From assembly GCF_018691265.1 (NCBI RefSeq), contig NW_024881313.1:18965518-19029517 (forward strand): DNA of 64,000 nt, in the 5' to 3' direction. Position 1 is the first letter of the stretch. Every line of letters starts with the position of its first letter. Source of the DNA: Tyto alba. Lineage: Eukaryota > Chordata > Aves > Strigiformes > Tytonidae. A program made the position numbers and the translations under genes. This document shows positions 23,101 through 36,230 of the stretch, in pieces. The notes beneath the pieces are model-generated. The model saw nothing but the letters and a program-made list of their open reading frames with translations. It was not told where the DNA came from and made no database searches.

Positions 23101-23147
23101 AAGAAAAAAAAAATAGAAGAAAAAAAAAAAAAAAAAAAAGAAAAAAC
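23101..23147 (+). repeat. A-rich low-complexity tract
   Basis: A nearly pure A tract with scattered G and one T, including an uninterrupted run of about 20 A. No retroposon body is recognisable on its 5' side. Confidence 0.9.
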
Positions 23148-25794
23148 CTAATGGAGCTGTTCCACATGGGAAAGTAACTATCTGAATTACATGAGAACCT
23201 ATAACCCTTTGGCTGTAATAGAAGTGGAGTTTACATATACAGTCCATAATGATTTTGGTACCTACTGGAAGGATACAGCCACAGGAACCATAGGTTGCAT
23301 GTCACTGTCTGTCAGCCAAGCTGTACTGTGTACATGCTCTTGCTCTGGCATCACTGTGAAGTCAAATGTGTTAGGCAGAGACACTCGCACACCGTCCTTG
23401 GCAGCAGAGGTCGGCTTAAGACACACACATGGACAGTTCTGCAGCTCAGCTGATGGATGGTAATGTACAAGGAGTTGGCACCCTGACATACCTGGTTGTA
23501 TGACTAGACCCTTAGTGAAGGCAGATGGTTTCCATAAACAGGCAAGGGAATATTGGGGCAGATTGTGGCTACTGTTTCAGGGCAGATTTGTGAGATAAGT
23601 GCTGATAATACATTGACGGCAACATCTTCACACTTGGATTTTGGAACGTCACCTGTTCATGGGGCTGGTATAGCTCTGAGGAGGACACTGCACACAGCTC
23701 ACAGACCAAAACCTCAGCTAAGTAATAAAATATGGAGCGTAAATAAATGTTTGAGATGTCTGTGGTTTGCAGCAACAGTCAGAAGATATTTGTTATCACC
23801 ACAGTTCACAAACTGCTGAACCTTTGAACACTTAGCAGCTGCAGTATTGCATGCAGCCTACTCATTGTTAGGGTGAAAAGGGAGATTAAAAGCAAGACTG
23901 AAAATGCAGAAAGCCCTCACATAGAGATTTCCAGTTGCTTTCTTTCCTTGTATATTTTTCAAAGCAAGTATCTCTCATGAACATAAATGTTTTTTTGTAT
24001 GCAAATATAAACATAAACAAAATCTCCCTGCATTCTCTGTCTGCCCCACTGGAAGTAACAAATGAGAGCACTATGGCTGCTGCAGCAAAACTAACAATAT
24101 CAAGTGAGAAAGATGCTCATTAAACTTCATCATTCTGTCTACTTTAATGATGCTTTTACTTAATAAAAATTCCCTGAGCAGTTGCAAGGATATTAGGCAA
24201 GGTCTTTGGTTATGTATCAGGGGTCTAAGCTGTCACTAGCAAGCATGCAGTTCAGGAGGGGCATTCCCAAGAGAAAAGAGTGAATACAGCTTTCTTGTAA
24301 TAAATTCAGAGAGAATCAATAACCACAGCCTGCCACATTACTTAAGCATTTAGGAAAGTAGGTGATCCTTCTAAATTAAACTACAAATTGCTAAATGTTG
24401 CATGGAGTCTTGTAACTTGAAAGCATACAGTCTTGCTACCAAAATATCTGAATTTAAAAAAGAACCATAGTTAGAATTCATGAAGTTCAAAAGAGCTATT
24501 TTCAAACACCCCCTTTAGCACAATTGCTTACAATTTTTCTTTCTTGTACAACAAAATACTCACTAGCTGAAGGCTACATGCTCCCAGAGATGAAAAGAGT
24601 GAATTTGTGTAAGCTAGTGAACTAAACTGTTTGATGCACACATTGATTTTCTTGAGTTTAAGCATTTTGAAAGAGGATTTCAAGAATGAGCCATAAGAAA
24701 TACATTGCTCACACTTTATGTCTGTAATAGACCTCCAGGGTGAGCATGCAGCATGAAAAGGATGTGCACGGTTAAATATGATTCTGGAGAGATGCTACCT
24801 CCAGGTATACACCGTAATCTGAGAAACAAAGGTGAAACATTCCAGCACTGTTAGCTTTTCCAAAAGCTCAGACTCAGGTTCAGACAGATATTTAATGCTC
24901 AGATGCAGCTTCAAGTGTGGGTATTTACAGTGACCTCAGTAGGACAGTCCCCAGCTCCAGCTGCTGAAGCAGGAGAGGGGAAAGGCAGAATCAGTGGGGG
25001 TACCACTAGACACCCAAAGCTGAAATAAGCACTTGCATGACTGATACATGCTGGCTAGCCTGTATTAGTTACAACTCTCAAGCACTTACTGCAAGATGCG
25101 TTTGCCTTGACAGTTTTTGCACAGCTAGCTTATGGTATTCCCTCTGAGTGACTGAGACTGGCCTTTTCTCCTGTATGAACTGCTAACACATCACCTCAAA
25201 CTACCTCTCCCAGGAAGTGGAGAGATACTGGGGTTTAATTTGCCAATAATTAATGAGTGAGAGAAAGTACTGGGGGTTAAAATTACTTTGCAAATATATA
25301 ATTTTGGTAGTTTATCTATAATTTATTTTTCTTCTCTGTGACACAAGTCAGATGATTTAAATTAAGAGGAACATTGCATGGGTAAGTAAAATGAATATTT
25401 GGTTTCCTTGCACACTCGATGGCAAGCTGCAGTTTTAGGATTCTTAATAAGGAGCACAGACAAGAGCGACTCATTTTATTTATCTAATTTTTTGCCCCTT
25501 GTTTGCGAGTGCTTTGAGAGCAGATGGCAGCAGTGTCAGAGATGTTCATCATCTGAGGCTCTCTGCAAGTTTCTTCAAAAAACTCAGCTTTAGCCTATCA
25601 TCTGTCTGTGTACCAGCTCACTCCTCACGCTCCAAAACGGAGGCAGCCCTGGCTGGTTGGAGGGGGGCAGGCGCTGGTGGTGCTGCATGCCTGCTATGCT
25701 GCAAGAGCCTCTGGGCTACCAAACCTGCAGCTCTTAATGTGCTGTAAAACTGCTCCAGTATTTTTAAGTCTGTAAGTTTGTCTTCATCTATTGC

Positions 25795-26050
25795 CTACTC
25801 ACACTCTGGTATGCCTAATACTTCAGACTGCCCCAAATCTCCACACTCCAGAGCACAGCCCTAAGATACTCCCAAAGTGTAACAACCTGAAATACTTTTC
25901 CATTCCTTCCACCTGCCCCAATAATCTTCATAACCCAAGGTTCCTGCAGACTTTGCCCTGGCATCACCCTTCCTAATGCCCCCAAATCCTGCTCTTCACC
26001 TTTCAGAGAGACTTTCTGCATCACCAGAAATTCCTAATTCCCTCAAGTGC
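25795..26050 (+). repeat. C-rich, G-poor tract
   Basis: The plus strand is rich in CCCCAA, CCCAAA and CTTCC words with very few G. It resembles 61,130-61,340, including ACCCAAGGTTCCTGCAG versus GACCAAGGCTCCTGAAG, so the two may be diverged copies of one element. Confidence 0.35.
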
Positions 26051-26814
26051 TTTCTGAGGTCTTCACAGAGGCACTCCACGGGGGAATTGATCACCTCTCC
26101 CCATCTTGGTTTATCTCTTTTTTGTAGTTAGTTTCATTTTTTTGGAGCCCAAATTAGGTAAGGAGGATAGGATTCAGTACAGGTGGAAAGCTAGGTACTC
26201 AAACCCATGTTGCAGTCAGTGGAGATCTGGATAATGAAGCCAGTGGAGTAGAGAGGTTTTTTTGGTGACTAAATACAAGTGTCTACTGTGAGATGCTTAG
26301 TTGCTATACTCTGTTACGGATTGTCACCAACTACAGTGGACAGTGGGCAGCTAGCTGACATGTAGACATTCACGTTTAGATATTTTTAAATGCTAGATGA
26401 AGTCTACCCAAAGCAACCACTCCCTTTCTGTTCCCACTTTGCACGCTCTCACAAGCTGTTAGCTACCTTACATTACAGACTCTGCTGAGTCATACAGCCC
26501 AAAGTTGACTTACTGCAAATTCCTGCCTAAAAACACTCCAAATCTCCATCAGCAAATAAAAAAAAAAGTATTCTGTCAAAATTGGCCCAGAGCTCACTGT
26601 CTCAGTGACTGTGTAGAATGTTCATCCTCCAAAATAAGCCCATCTATCCCATGCATCTCCTACTGGACACTTCACCATTCAGTTCCCCGTAGGGATCACC
26701 TCTGCTGGATCCCTCAACCCCAGCCTCCCCCCTCTACATTTGCTGTGATATATACCTGAAGAAGAGAAAGACTCAACCTCTATGTGCCATGTCTCCCACC
26801 CTCCTTCCCTACAG

Positions 26815-26980
26815 GTTACTGCCAGAGATGGACCCTGACCAGATGGACTCCTGGCCTGAGCACAGGAGCTCCCTGTGGTGCTCCTCACAGTACCATCATC
26901 AGTCCTGCTGTGACGGCTCAGCAGTTGTAAAGGCAATACAGTCCAGCTGGAGACACCTCAGGGGAGACGTGTCTGTATGA
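26815..26980 (+). other. Exon-like GC-richer segment, plus strand (unproven)
   Basis: The acceptor CTCCTTCCCTACAG ends at 26,814, and the segment after it stays open to TGA at 26,978-26,980. The frame starts YRLLPEMDPDQMDSWPEHR after a split codon. The DNA is more GC-rich than its surroundings. No family is recognised and the minus strand is open too. Confidence 0.12.
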
Positions 26981-28821
26981 GGAGATTTGAGCCAAGGTAA
27001 CTTTGATTTACAAAGACCTGCTCTCCTATTGGGCTGGCAATTGCTGGATAACTTTAATTCTGCCAGACATGTCCGTTCTTAAATTGGTTAATTTAATCAC
27101 TGATTCTTTGAACTCACCATCATGCATGTTAAGAAGAACTATTTTTTTTTTTTCCAGAAAGGAATTCCAAGTAGGTGTTAGACACTTCTTTAATTAATAT
27201 ACAGTAATAAAAGAAGGCCTTCTCCTTATATTCTCTGAGGCTAGCAGCCTTTTGAAGCAAGTACTTTAAATGTGAGGCTTGTGAGGGGAGCACAGCTGGA
27301 AGCTCATAGAAACCTAGCAAAAAAAGAAGCCTTTTTTAAAGGAAAATGTACGGGCCAAGATTTGCAAAACTGGCTAATGACTTTGCATACCCAACTTGAA
27401 AGACCTTTTGTCAGAGAGAGTTTTGAAAGCTCATGGAACGTCAGCATCTGCTTTCTTAAAGTTAGACCTATCTAATATGTGGGGAGCATAGCACTGAAAA
27501 CCTCAGCCATGCTACAAAGCCAGGCACGCACAAGGAGGTCCTCCATGGAACTGTCATGAAAATAGAGAGTACGTGCTTATGCTTATTTCTTTAATAACAG
27601 AGAAAAACGTGAATTAAGATTTCATCTAGAGAATCTATTATGCTGATTAAACAACTCCCAGCTAGCCCAGTATAATGAGATGGCAGCCTGAGAGGACCAG
27701 GGAGAGACCAATCCATTTCTGCACCTGGACAGTCCTATCAAGACTGTCTCAATTATGAAGAATGTCTCACCTGGAACTCATCTTCAGTTGCATCCAGGAG
27801 GGCTGATTTCTCTTCTCACACTCCATTTTAAATGGATCGGTGAGTGGTTCAGCCTACAAGTGCAGAGCAGTCCCTGGATCCACCCCAGGCATGGAGAAAC
27901 CTCAAAGGTCAGACCTGAAGTCCTCACAGCTGAGAAATCCCACAGATGGCAGTGGAATATTTGTCCCCTTGTTTTCACAGATCAAATGGTGCTTTCCCAC
28001 TTATGTATGACCAGGAAAAACAATTTAGTGCCTGATACAGGCATCAGCTGTAAACCCTGAGGGCTGAGGTATCCCCTAGAACAAATGACATCCTCCACCT
28101 AATGAAGCAAAAGGAATTAAGAGCTGCAGAATCTTCACAAACAGGCTTGGCTTCTTTAGCAGAAGCCAGCACAGGTGGCTCCAGAGAAAAATGCACCAGC
28201 AAGAAAAAAAAAGACTATTCAAGTGAGAAAGAAGTGTGTTCTGTTTACTGAAGACATCTGTACTGAAGATACCTTGTCTTTACGTATTTGTAATTCCATG
28301 AGCATGCAATAGATCAATCAACAGTTTGTTCCATTATACCAAACCATGTTATTTGGGCCATATTCAGGGCCACCTGCCTGCTCGCAAACTACCCCGGACA
28401 GGCAGGGAACGCGGTGCAGAAAACATACTGGCACGCAGCACAGACACCTTCCTGGTGGCAGCCAAACACAGTCTTCTTCATTCTTATGTCATTTTAATGT
28501 TGTTGTCCACATGGAGTCCTTTGGGCTTAAGTAAACCAGTGCTCATTTTCCCTTTTTCAATGCTGTACTAAGGGGCTTGCTGCTCAGATAAATCCCCTTA
28601 CATAATCTTTATTATTGATTTACTACATGCATTTTGCTGTGCACCTAATTAACATTAAAAAGAAGGAAAACAGAGGGTAAAAATAGCTAAGTGCAAGCCA
28701 AGGAACTTTCTTTAAGTTGTTCTACGTCTGGCAGGTATGCATTTCTTTTCCAGTAACTAGACAAAGTGTACCAATAAAATGTATAGAAGCGACGCTGGGT
28801 AAATACTGATACGCAGAGTCT

Positions 28822-28849
28822 CTTTTTTTCTCTCTTTTTTTTTTTTTTT
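28822..28849 (+). repeat. T-rich pyrimidine tract
   Basis: TTTTTTTCTCTC followed by a 15-T run. Low complexity only. Confidence 0.85.
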
Positions 28850-29888
28850 AAGCAAAACTGAAGTGTCTGAGTTAATCTGAGCCTGCTCTGCTGCACACTG
28901 GGGATGACCGATGTCACTGGCAGCAGTAGGGAGAACATTCAGGGGACCACAGTTCTCCACACGCAGGGTTTACACGGGTGCCCTGCTCTGCTGGGCTGGC
29001 TCACATGCCCCTTGCAGGGCATCTACCTTCGGCATCCCTACCAGCTGCAGGGCTGGCTGCCTAACGGCTCTTCAAACTAGACATGAAGACCAACCAGTGA
29101 TGAGGGACACGGTGACATAGTGGGGAACTCAACCAACCTAACACCCCTGAATCACCACTCCTGAGACTCTCAAAGTTGAAGCACTAAGTCCCAGTCCTGC
29201 CGCACAAACCACTTGCATGATCCAACACAAGAAGCTTTCTGGAAGGCTGTGCAATCTCTGGGGACCACTGTGTAAAGGGGGCACAGGACTTACTGTGGAA
29301 TGCTTAGGGGGAGTCTTGGAACTGAACAAAAGTATTTAAGGATTATACGGGATTTACGAGATGTTTAGGGGAGGGACCAAGAGAGTGGAAGGGAGGGATC
29401 AAGATGAATGGCAGAGAACAAGTGCAGAAAAATGGAGAGAGGATCAGGTGGGGAATAAATGAGGCCAACAGCGTGCAAGCAGTTTGGCTAAGCTCTGTGC
29501 CAAATCAGCTCCACTTTGTCCTACCTAAACCCTGTTTCTAGATGTTTTCTGAATGTGTTCTCTGTTCTGACAGCATGCACGCAGGACTCATCAGCAAAGT
29601 TCAAGCCAGACTAGCTGGTCACTAGGATGGACTGAGTCCTGGATACTGGAGAGATCAAGGGTCTGGGACCAGGTCCCAGGGAAGCTGAGGGTCTGTAGGC
29701 TGGTAAGATTGGGTCTGGGAGCCTGATTCTTGAAACATCAAGATTTGGGAGCCAGGTACGCGAGGGATTCCTGACATAGGGTTTTCCCTGAGCGCTGATA
29801 CCTAGAAATGCAGTCTGGCTGTTGTTTGTCCCCTCTGTGTTTATGTGGCCATCTGTCCTCCCACCATGCTAATCTGTTCATGGCTGGC

Positions 29889-29916
29889 CATGTGTATATA
29901 CATATATATATACATG
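29889..29916. repeat. TA-rich quasi-palindrome
   Basis: CATGTGTATATA followed by CATATATATATACATG forms an almost perfect self-complementary block, the mismatch being a G in the left arm. It probably arose from a TA/CATA microsatellite. Confidence 0.7.
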
Positions 29917-32120
29917 TTCTGAATTTGTGGTTAGCCTCGCTGCTGGCAGGGCAAGGGAACAGGGGTATGGAGCAGCTGCTCACTGCCATTGGTGGAAGAA
30001 TCCCCTGGCTCCTCCAGCCCACTGGCTTTAGCTGCTTCAAACCGCTACCAGAAAATAGGTGAAGAAATGAGGAAACTCACTTCACCTTTTTGACACAAAG
30101 GACAACATCTGAAGTGCTACACATCACAGCCAATCCAATTTCACTCAGTCACCTGAGCCAGCTTTGTTTGACTCATGTTGGATATACTTTTCAGAGAGGC
30201 TGTTCCAGGGGAACCTTCTTGGATTGAATTTCTGAGCATGTATAACAGGTCAATGCAAATATTGAATTTTGCCATCTTCCTCATGAAATCTCTTTCCAGA
30301 TGCCAAATATATCCCTTTCAACTGTCCCCTGGGCAACATTGGCACAAACACACCAATTATGTCAATCTTCCAGACACTTTGATGAGTTGAGCTCAGACAC
30401 GTCTACATACATGCAAAGAGCAAGGAGATTCAAAGCTAATTTCAAAATCATCACTATTCATGTTAAAATGCTGGAATTTTGAAAGCCAGAGATCAAGTAC
30501 GTCATTATGGAAGAAAAAAATATCAATACAATGGTTTTCCAGCTATAAACATCTACTGCAGAAGACCAAAGATGGTCATACAAATACCATGTAATAAAAT
30601 GATACAGGCTATTCACCCCATCTTCCAGCCAGTTTTGAACAAAGCATCACACCATTCATATTTGGCAAACAATTACTTGGTTTTAAGCAAATCTTTGGCA
30701 TTTTTCCATGGCTTTTACTGTGCCAACAAAGCTGTTCCAGAATCTTTTCAGGAGAGACCTATGTTATGTGGCAGCCAATAATCTTTATGGTAACACTGCA
30801 ATGAAAATGTCGCTTACGGTAATGAGCAGAGATCATAAGTTAAGCCCCAAGCTACCTCTCTATTATTTTTCATTACAGTCTTTCTGGGTTCAAGAGTACT
30901 CAGGGAATTACACCAAACTAGGCTCACTAGTCAGCTCTTCATTACTCAGACCACACTGAAACTGAGCAGTCAGCAAACTGAACCCGCTCCTGAGGTAACA
31001 CAAGACATCAACATTTGTTTGACAATTTACCATTTCTTTTTTAGCTTGTCCTCTTTATTAAAGCCCTGTTTTGTAAAACAAATTTGCCTACAGTTGGAGG
31101 TGGTTCTGAAACAACAGGAAAATCATGTAATATTTTTTCATGCCACTAAGACCTTATGTTTTCCTGACAGCAGTGTTTTTCCCAGATTTGCATTCCATAG
31201 TGCTGGATGAGCTAGGTGAGACAAGAAGTCTCACTTGCTATGTGAATCCTTGTCCCTGCTCCATTGCAGATTTTTACACTGGCTTTCTTGCCTCTTGCAA
31301 ATCAAGAAGCTGACCACTCCTTTGGAAAACAGCAGTTACACTGACATCAGTGACTTCTGATGTCAGCCAAGCCACATGATTTCCCAAGTTGCTTTCAGTG
31401 TCCTTCAGTGTCCATAGTGTGAAGAACACAGAGTCTTTTGAAAGGCCTTCCTCTCCAGTGATGTCTGTCAAGATGAAATGGCAACATAGTGTCGGTCTGA
31501 TTTTGATTTCAGCAAAATCAATACAAGTTTTGCTTCTGATTTCAGTGGGTACAAGGTTTGGCCTTAAATGTCATGCACTATATTCCTGACAACTGAAAAT
31601 CCACAAGTGCACACAGTGCAGCACAGGCTATTCCATAAGACAGGTCTCATCACTGTCTTCTTGGAAATCACCTACATTTATTATTTTAGCTCTCTCCTGA
31701 GCAGAGTGACTTGGGAAGTGCAAAGACCTCTAGATTATTTAAGTATAACAATAGTGGTTTCATAATAATTTGTATTGTAATTAGTGTTGGCAACTGAGGC
31801 ATATCTTGGAAACTGCAAAAACAAACATGGCCTTACGATATTAATCAAACAGCACGTTCTTTGTTATTCAAATCATCTACACAGGGCCATTATTGTTCAT
31901 GCAAGCAAACAGGCAAACTGCACTTGCAGTACAGCTCACAGGGCCCAAACAATGAAGCAAACATATGAACATCTAGGCTGGCTATGAACACTGGAGTGAA
32001 AATCATGTCTTCTCATCAAGTGCTAGTAATAGCTAGGGCCAATGAGTCATTCTGTAAGCTTCTTAATGCACGCAGTAACCAAAATAGTTTCTCTTACAAG
32101 GAAGGTGGGATTATACATAC

Positions 32121-32175
32121 CAGTATGATCCAGTTTTGTGGAACATCTTTTTGCCATAGGTAGGCAGCACTCATC
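32121..32175 (-). other. Possible upstream exon of the minus-strand gene (unproven)
   Basis: On the minus strand a good donor (ACTG|GTATGT) ends this segment. The acceptor ATTCAG at 32,176-32,177 is weak in pyrimidines. One frame reads LPTYGKKMFHKTGSY, has coding-like codons (CTG, ACC, GGC, AAG, TTC, CAC), and leaves two bases (TG) that join in phase with the terminal exon at 19,038 to give Cys. That frame has a TGA right after the main acceptor. It therefore works only from a poorer acceptor at 32,170, or from the internal ATG at 32,146-32,144 (A at -3), which would make a peptide of about 43 residues. The frame match may be chance. Neither partner resembles a family I know. Confidence 0.2.
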
Positions 32176-34285
32176 CTGAATTGTTGGTGCTTACGTACGC
32201 TCATGAGTTAGAGGAACAAATATGGAACTCTTACTTAAAAGGACAAGAACCAGTTTACTCGATCATTAGACATTTGCAAAAGGCACCCCCGGGAGCCTTC
32301 AAGAGTGATGCAAAATAAACCAGTAGTTCCACCTGCTTCTGGGCTAGAGGAAAAGTAACATGGAAATGAAACCACGTGCACTGAATCAGTCTAGGTGCCA
32401 TGGTAGCAATGAAGGCAGAAAGAGTGCAACAACAGGGAACCAAACCCCAAGCTGCAGACTTGAAGAATAAACTTCAGCACAACTACTCTGACTCTTCTTA
32501 GCAACATGTTGGAAAACACATTGCAGGGAGGGCAAACATGGTCCTTGGACTACTGTCCTTATTTTTTGGTTCCTCAACACACAGGCTACTATCATGTTTG
32601 CCAAATCCCAACCTATACACACAAGGTAGCCAACAGGCACCCCCTTACTGAGAAGCCACTCTAGTATTCCCCAAGCTTGAGGCATGGAGCAGATTTATGA
32701 GGAATGCAGGAGTGGAAAAAGCAAAGTGGCAAAACATTTGTCAACAGCTGTCTGTCACTGAGAAAGCACTTCATTAGCCTGTCAATTGCACAGTGTCTAG
32801 GAGATACATTTATTGGCAACTCACTGCCAATTGATCCAACATCTATATAAAGCTCTTATGCAATGAGCTTGCTGACTCACATGACCATGACATCTATAGA
32901 GAACTAATAGCTGTACTAAGCCCCAAATTGCTCTAATTTCTAAACACGATGAAACCAGAAGTGGTAAAATCCCATTAACATCTCAACAGCTAGACCATAT
33001 TCACTGCTCGCAACACAACATTTCAAAATGAGATTAATTTTTGATACACTTCATAGGTGGGGTATGAACTCACGGTGAATAGAAGTCCTTATACAAAACA
33101 CTGTTTTTCACTTTTATGGGCATCTGTGCTTATGGGATTACTTCTGAAATACAGGGAGTCTGCATCTTCTACTCCCTCAATTTAGCATGGAAGTACCCAG
33201 TGATGTTCAATTCTGTACACCAACCAACTGCTCTGCGTGGTTGGGTCCCCCAGCCTCTCATCGGGTTAGGATAATGCGGCGATGGCTAATTGATCCTGCA
33301 GTGGCTCTGACAACTGGCAGTCACTTCACACAGCCAGCAGCATTCCTGCAGAGCACTCACTGCTAACCCTTGCTTGCTTTGCTTTGTACTACCTGTTTTA
33401 TCATTTCATGATAAGGCAGCATCAAAGACAGCAGGAGTAACCTATTCTGGCATCTCCATCTGGCACTATATATCAGACTTGTGCTGCTCTGGTGGATTAG
33501 TTTCAGATCCCTGTTGGCAGATCAAAGGCAGCAATAATAACCACAAATCAATCCCTCTTTAAGGCCTAAAACATCTTCCTCACACAGGATGCCTCATTTC
33601 TTCACCACTCCAGAGCCCTTATAAATACCAACTCTGCCTAGACACAACAGTTGTATGCAGATACTCAGGCCCTGGAGAATTTGGCACTGGTTTCAGCTGC
33701 TTTCTCCTATTCACTGACAAACAAAATGAGCAACATCAGTAGAGAGAGGCTCATGTAGATTAAACACTTGAGTCCCAAAAGTCAGAAAGCTGCCTGGTGC
33801 CAAAGCGAGGGCATACAGAGAAGACGGCTTGCTTCCCTCAGTCTCATCTCAGGAAATATATATCCCAGTATCCATCGGTGAGACAGTGCTGTATTTTCAC
33901 TGAAACACCCAGCTACTGTCAGCTCACTGCTCAGTGCTCCAAGCTGACCAACAGATGCTTTCAGAGCACAACTTCAGATACAGAATAGATGCATCCGCAG
34001 CTGAACAACTGCACTGTGGACAGGTTATTTTCTAATGGTGTTTCCAGGCAGCTTACCCACTTGATTAGCACATGCTCTAGAAAACAGGACTCAGAAGAAA
34101 AGGAATTAATGAGGTTTGAGATCCACAAGGCTGCTCCAATATAGGGGGAATATCTGGTCCCTTTTGCAACGACTGTGCTTACATTCTTGAGATTGTGCTT
34201 GATTTCTTGATGCTCACCTGTTAGGTCTTTTCTAAGGCAGTGGGAGTTAAAATATGACTCAAAGGGTAGGTATGAGTGCTCTTAC

Positions 34286-34318
34286 TGGCTATACTTAACT
34301 GTCAAATTGAGATTTTTA
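34286..34318 (-). other. Microexon-like segment, minus strand (unproven)
   Basis: The acceptor CTACTTCTCTTGCAG and donor AGCCA|GTAAGA flank 33 nt. The only open frame (KNLNLTVKYS) begins with one base and ends with two, which would be phase-compatible with the terminal exon at 19,038. No similarity is recognised. Confidence 0.1.
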
Positions 34319-36178
34319 CTGCAAGAGAAGTAGCTTTTGTTTGCTCCCTCTCCCTAACACCTTCATGGTGACAAAGCTGTATTTACCATGATGTAGCTAG
34401 GCAGTTCCCTAGAACTCAACCCACCCAGAGATATTGTGGCAAAAACCCCCCTGTGCCTTGGATTTTACAGGAGAACAGCTATTGTGCTGTAAAAGATACA
34501 CCTGCCTGGGCAGTGGAGACATAAACTCTACCCCTTATCTTTCTTTAAGTCTTTCAGTCTTACAACTTGCAGTCTGAACTACGTCTCCGAAGAGACTGCA
34601 ACATCAGCTAGAATAGCAACAGTTCAACATTCTTACATTCTTCCTAAAATGAAACCCAGAGATAAATAGTAAAAATGATAGCTGCTGAAAGATCTTCTGA
34701 AATTCTTATGAAAAAATTTATCAATTAAAGGCAAACAACAATAAATGCTCTGGTGCCAATATTGCATACTAGTACACTTTGCAAAGGCCAGAAAGACCTT
34801 TCGGGGTTACCACATAAGGACCTGAAGAACATTTTGTCCTAAAATTATTTTGAATACAAATATAAAGTACTTTGATCCTGATTTTTTCAGTATTCAGTTA
34901 AGATACAGATCTACTTGATTTGACTGTTAATCACTGATAATTTTTTTACTATACACAGAGAACTAGAACATTGTCTCAACATATGGAAAATGTAGATAGT
35001 AGATATTGCTCATAGCTGCACACAATTTTAAGAACCGCAACTGTACTATTTCTAGATAATTTTTAAACTATGACAAATGTGCATGCTATTGAAGAAAAAT
35101 GGCAAGCCTATAAAAAGCTACATGTGTTTGAGTCAATCAAATATAGAGAGTATAATTTTTTTCTTATCGTATGATTCTTTTACATGCTAGTGTAAGTAGA
35201 AAGTCAGAAAGATTAACCAACCATAAAGAAAAAAAGAACCCTCCTCCTCCTCCACCCTCTCACTACTGAGCTCAGAAAAATACCCTAGAAAGAAAACAAA
35301 ATTACACTGTCAGCTTCTAAGACAGTTTAATAAACCTTGGGGAAGGCCTTAGCGTTGCATTTGCCTTCCTGGTAGTACCTAAAAAGCACTGCTACTAAAG
35401 CAACACAATAAAGTTTATGAAGTTGTCTTTACTGCTGCATAATTTATCTTTGAGAAATTATACTATGGTGAACTACTGCTCTCTATGAATCTCTTTGGGG
35501 CATCAGTGGACTGCAGCTTGTATCACAGCAAGCAAACTGGATCAAGACTGAACTCCAATCTGAAATATATGTCACGTATCTTTTTAATAATGAAAAATAA
35601 TTCAAAAGTTAAACACTACTATACTAAAGTATTTCTTATCCTCTATGTTAACTTCCCAACTAGAGTTTCTGAGGTACTTTACAATGAAAATTGAAAGAAA
35701 CAAAATCCAGAATCACTTATTTCTTTCAAGAAACTTTCCTTTTCCTTTATTAATTTCCTGCCTAACAAAAAACAAATATGCCCTTTTATAAAATAACCTA
35801 AACAAACAAAACCACACTGTAAATTCAAAATAAACTTAGCCAAACTCCAGCAATCAAAGCTAAAGGCACACTGACTTCACTTCTTCACCTGGTCTAGTGC
35901 TCAGGGTATAGTTTGATCAAACAGCTTTCGAGCACTATAATTACACTGCTCTAGAAAATGTTTATTTTCGAGGTGCATGCCTTCTGTCAGGTAAGCAAGT
36001 TAACATGACTATACAGTTGTCTGGTTACCAGATTTAATGTGATGGAGGCATGGGAAACCTTAGACAAAGCTAAAAAGTAAAGGAAAGAAAATAGATCAAT
36101 CCAGTTTTGTAATTCAAAAACCCAAACAAAAAGATGGTATAAATCAGAAGGCATAACTACACTGAGGAACATGCATAC

Positions 36179-36230
36179 CTGCTGTGGAGAAAGCTTTGTT
36201 GTCACTCAAACCGCACAAGCCCATGCAAAG
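36179..36230 (-). other. Exon-like segment, minus strand (unproven)
   Basis: The acceptor CCACTCTTTGTGTCAG and donor ACAGCAG|GTATGC flank 52 nt with a single open frame (LCMGLCGLSDNKAFSTA). Its end phase (one base left over) does not match the terminal exon directly. Unrecognised. Confidence 0.12.

Larger units (their letters stand above)
21071..32120. other. Intron-like or intergenic AT-rich region
   Basis: No supported gene. It contains the A-rich tract at 23.1 kb, a C-rich G-poor tract at 25,795-26,050, the exon-like GC-richer segment at 26.8 kb, a T12 run with a CCAG acceptor-like end at 27,142-27,157 and the TA quasi-palindrome at 29.89 kb. Most of the rest is unique AT-rich sequence in which I see nothing specific. 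Confidence 0.45.

Noticed and set aside
23101..23147. A-rich tract as the poly(A) tail of a SINE or processed pseudogene
   Set aside because: No retroposon body or target-site duplication is recognisable next to it.
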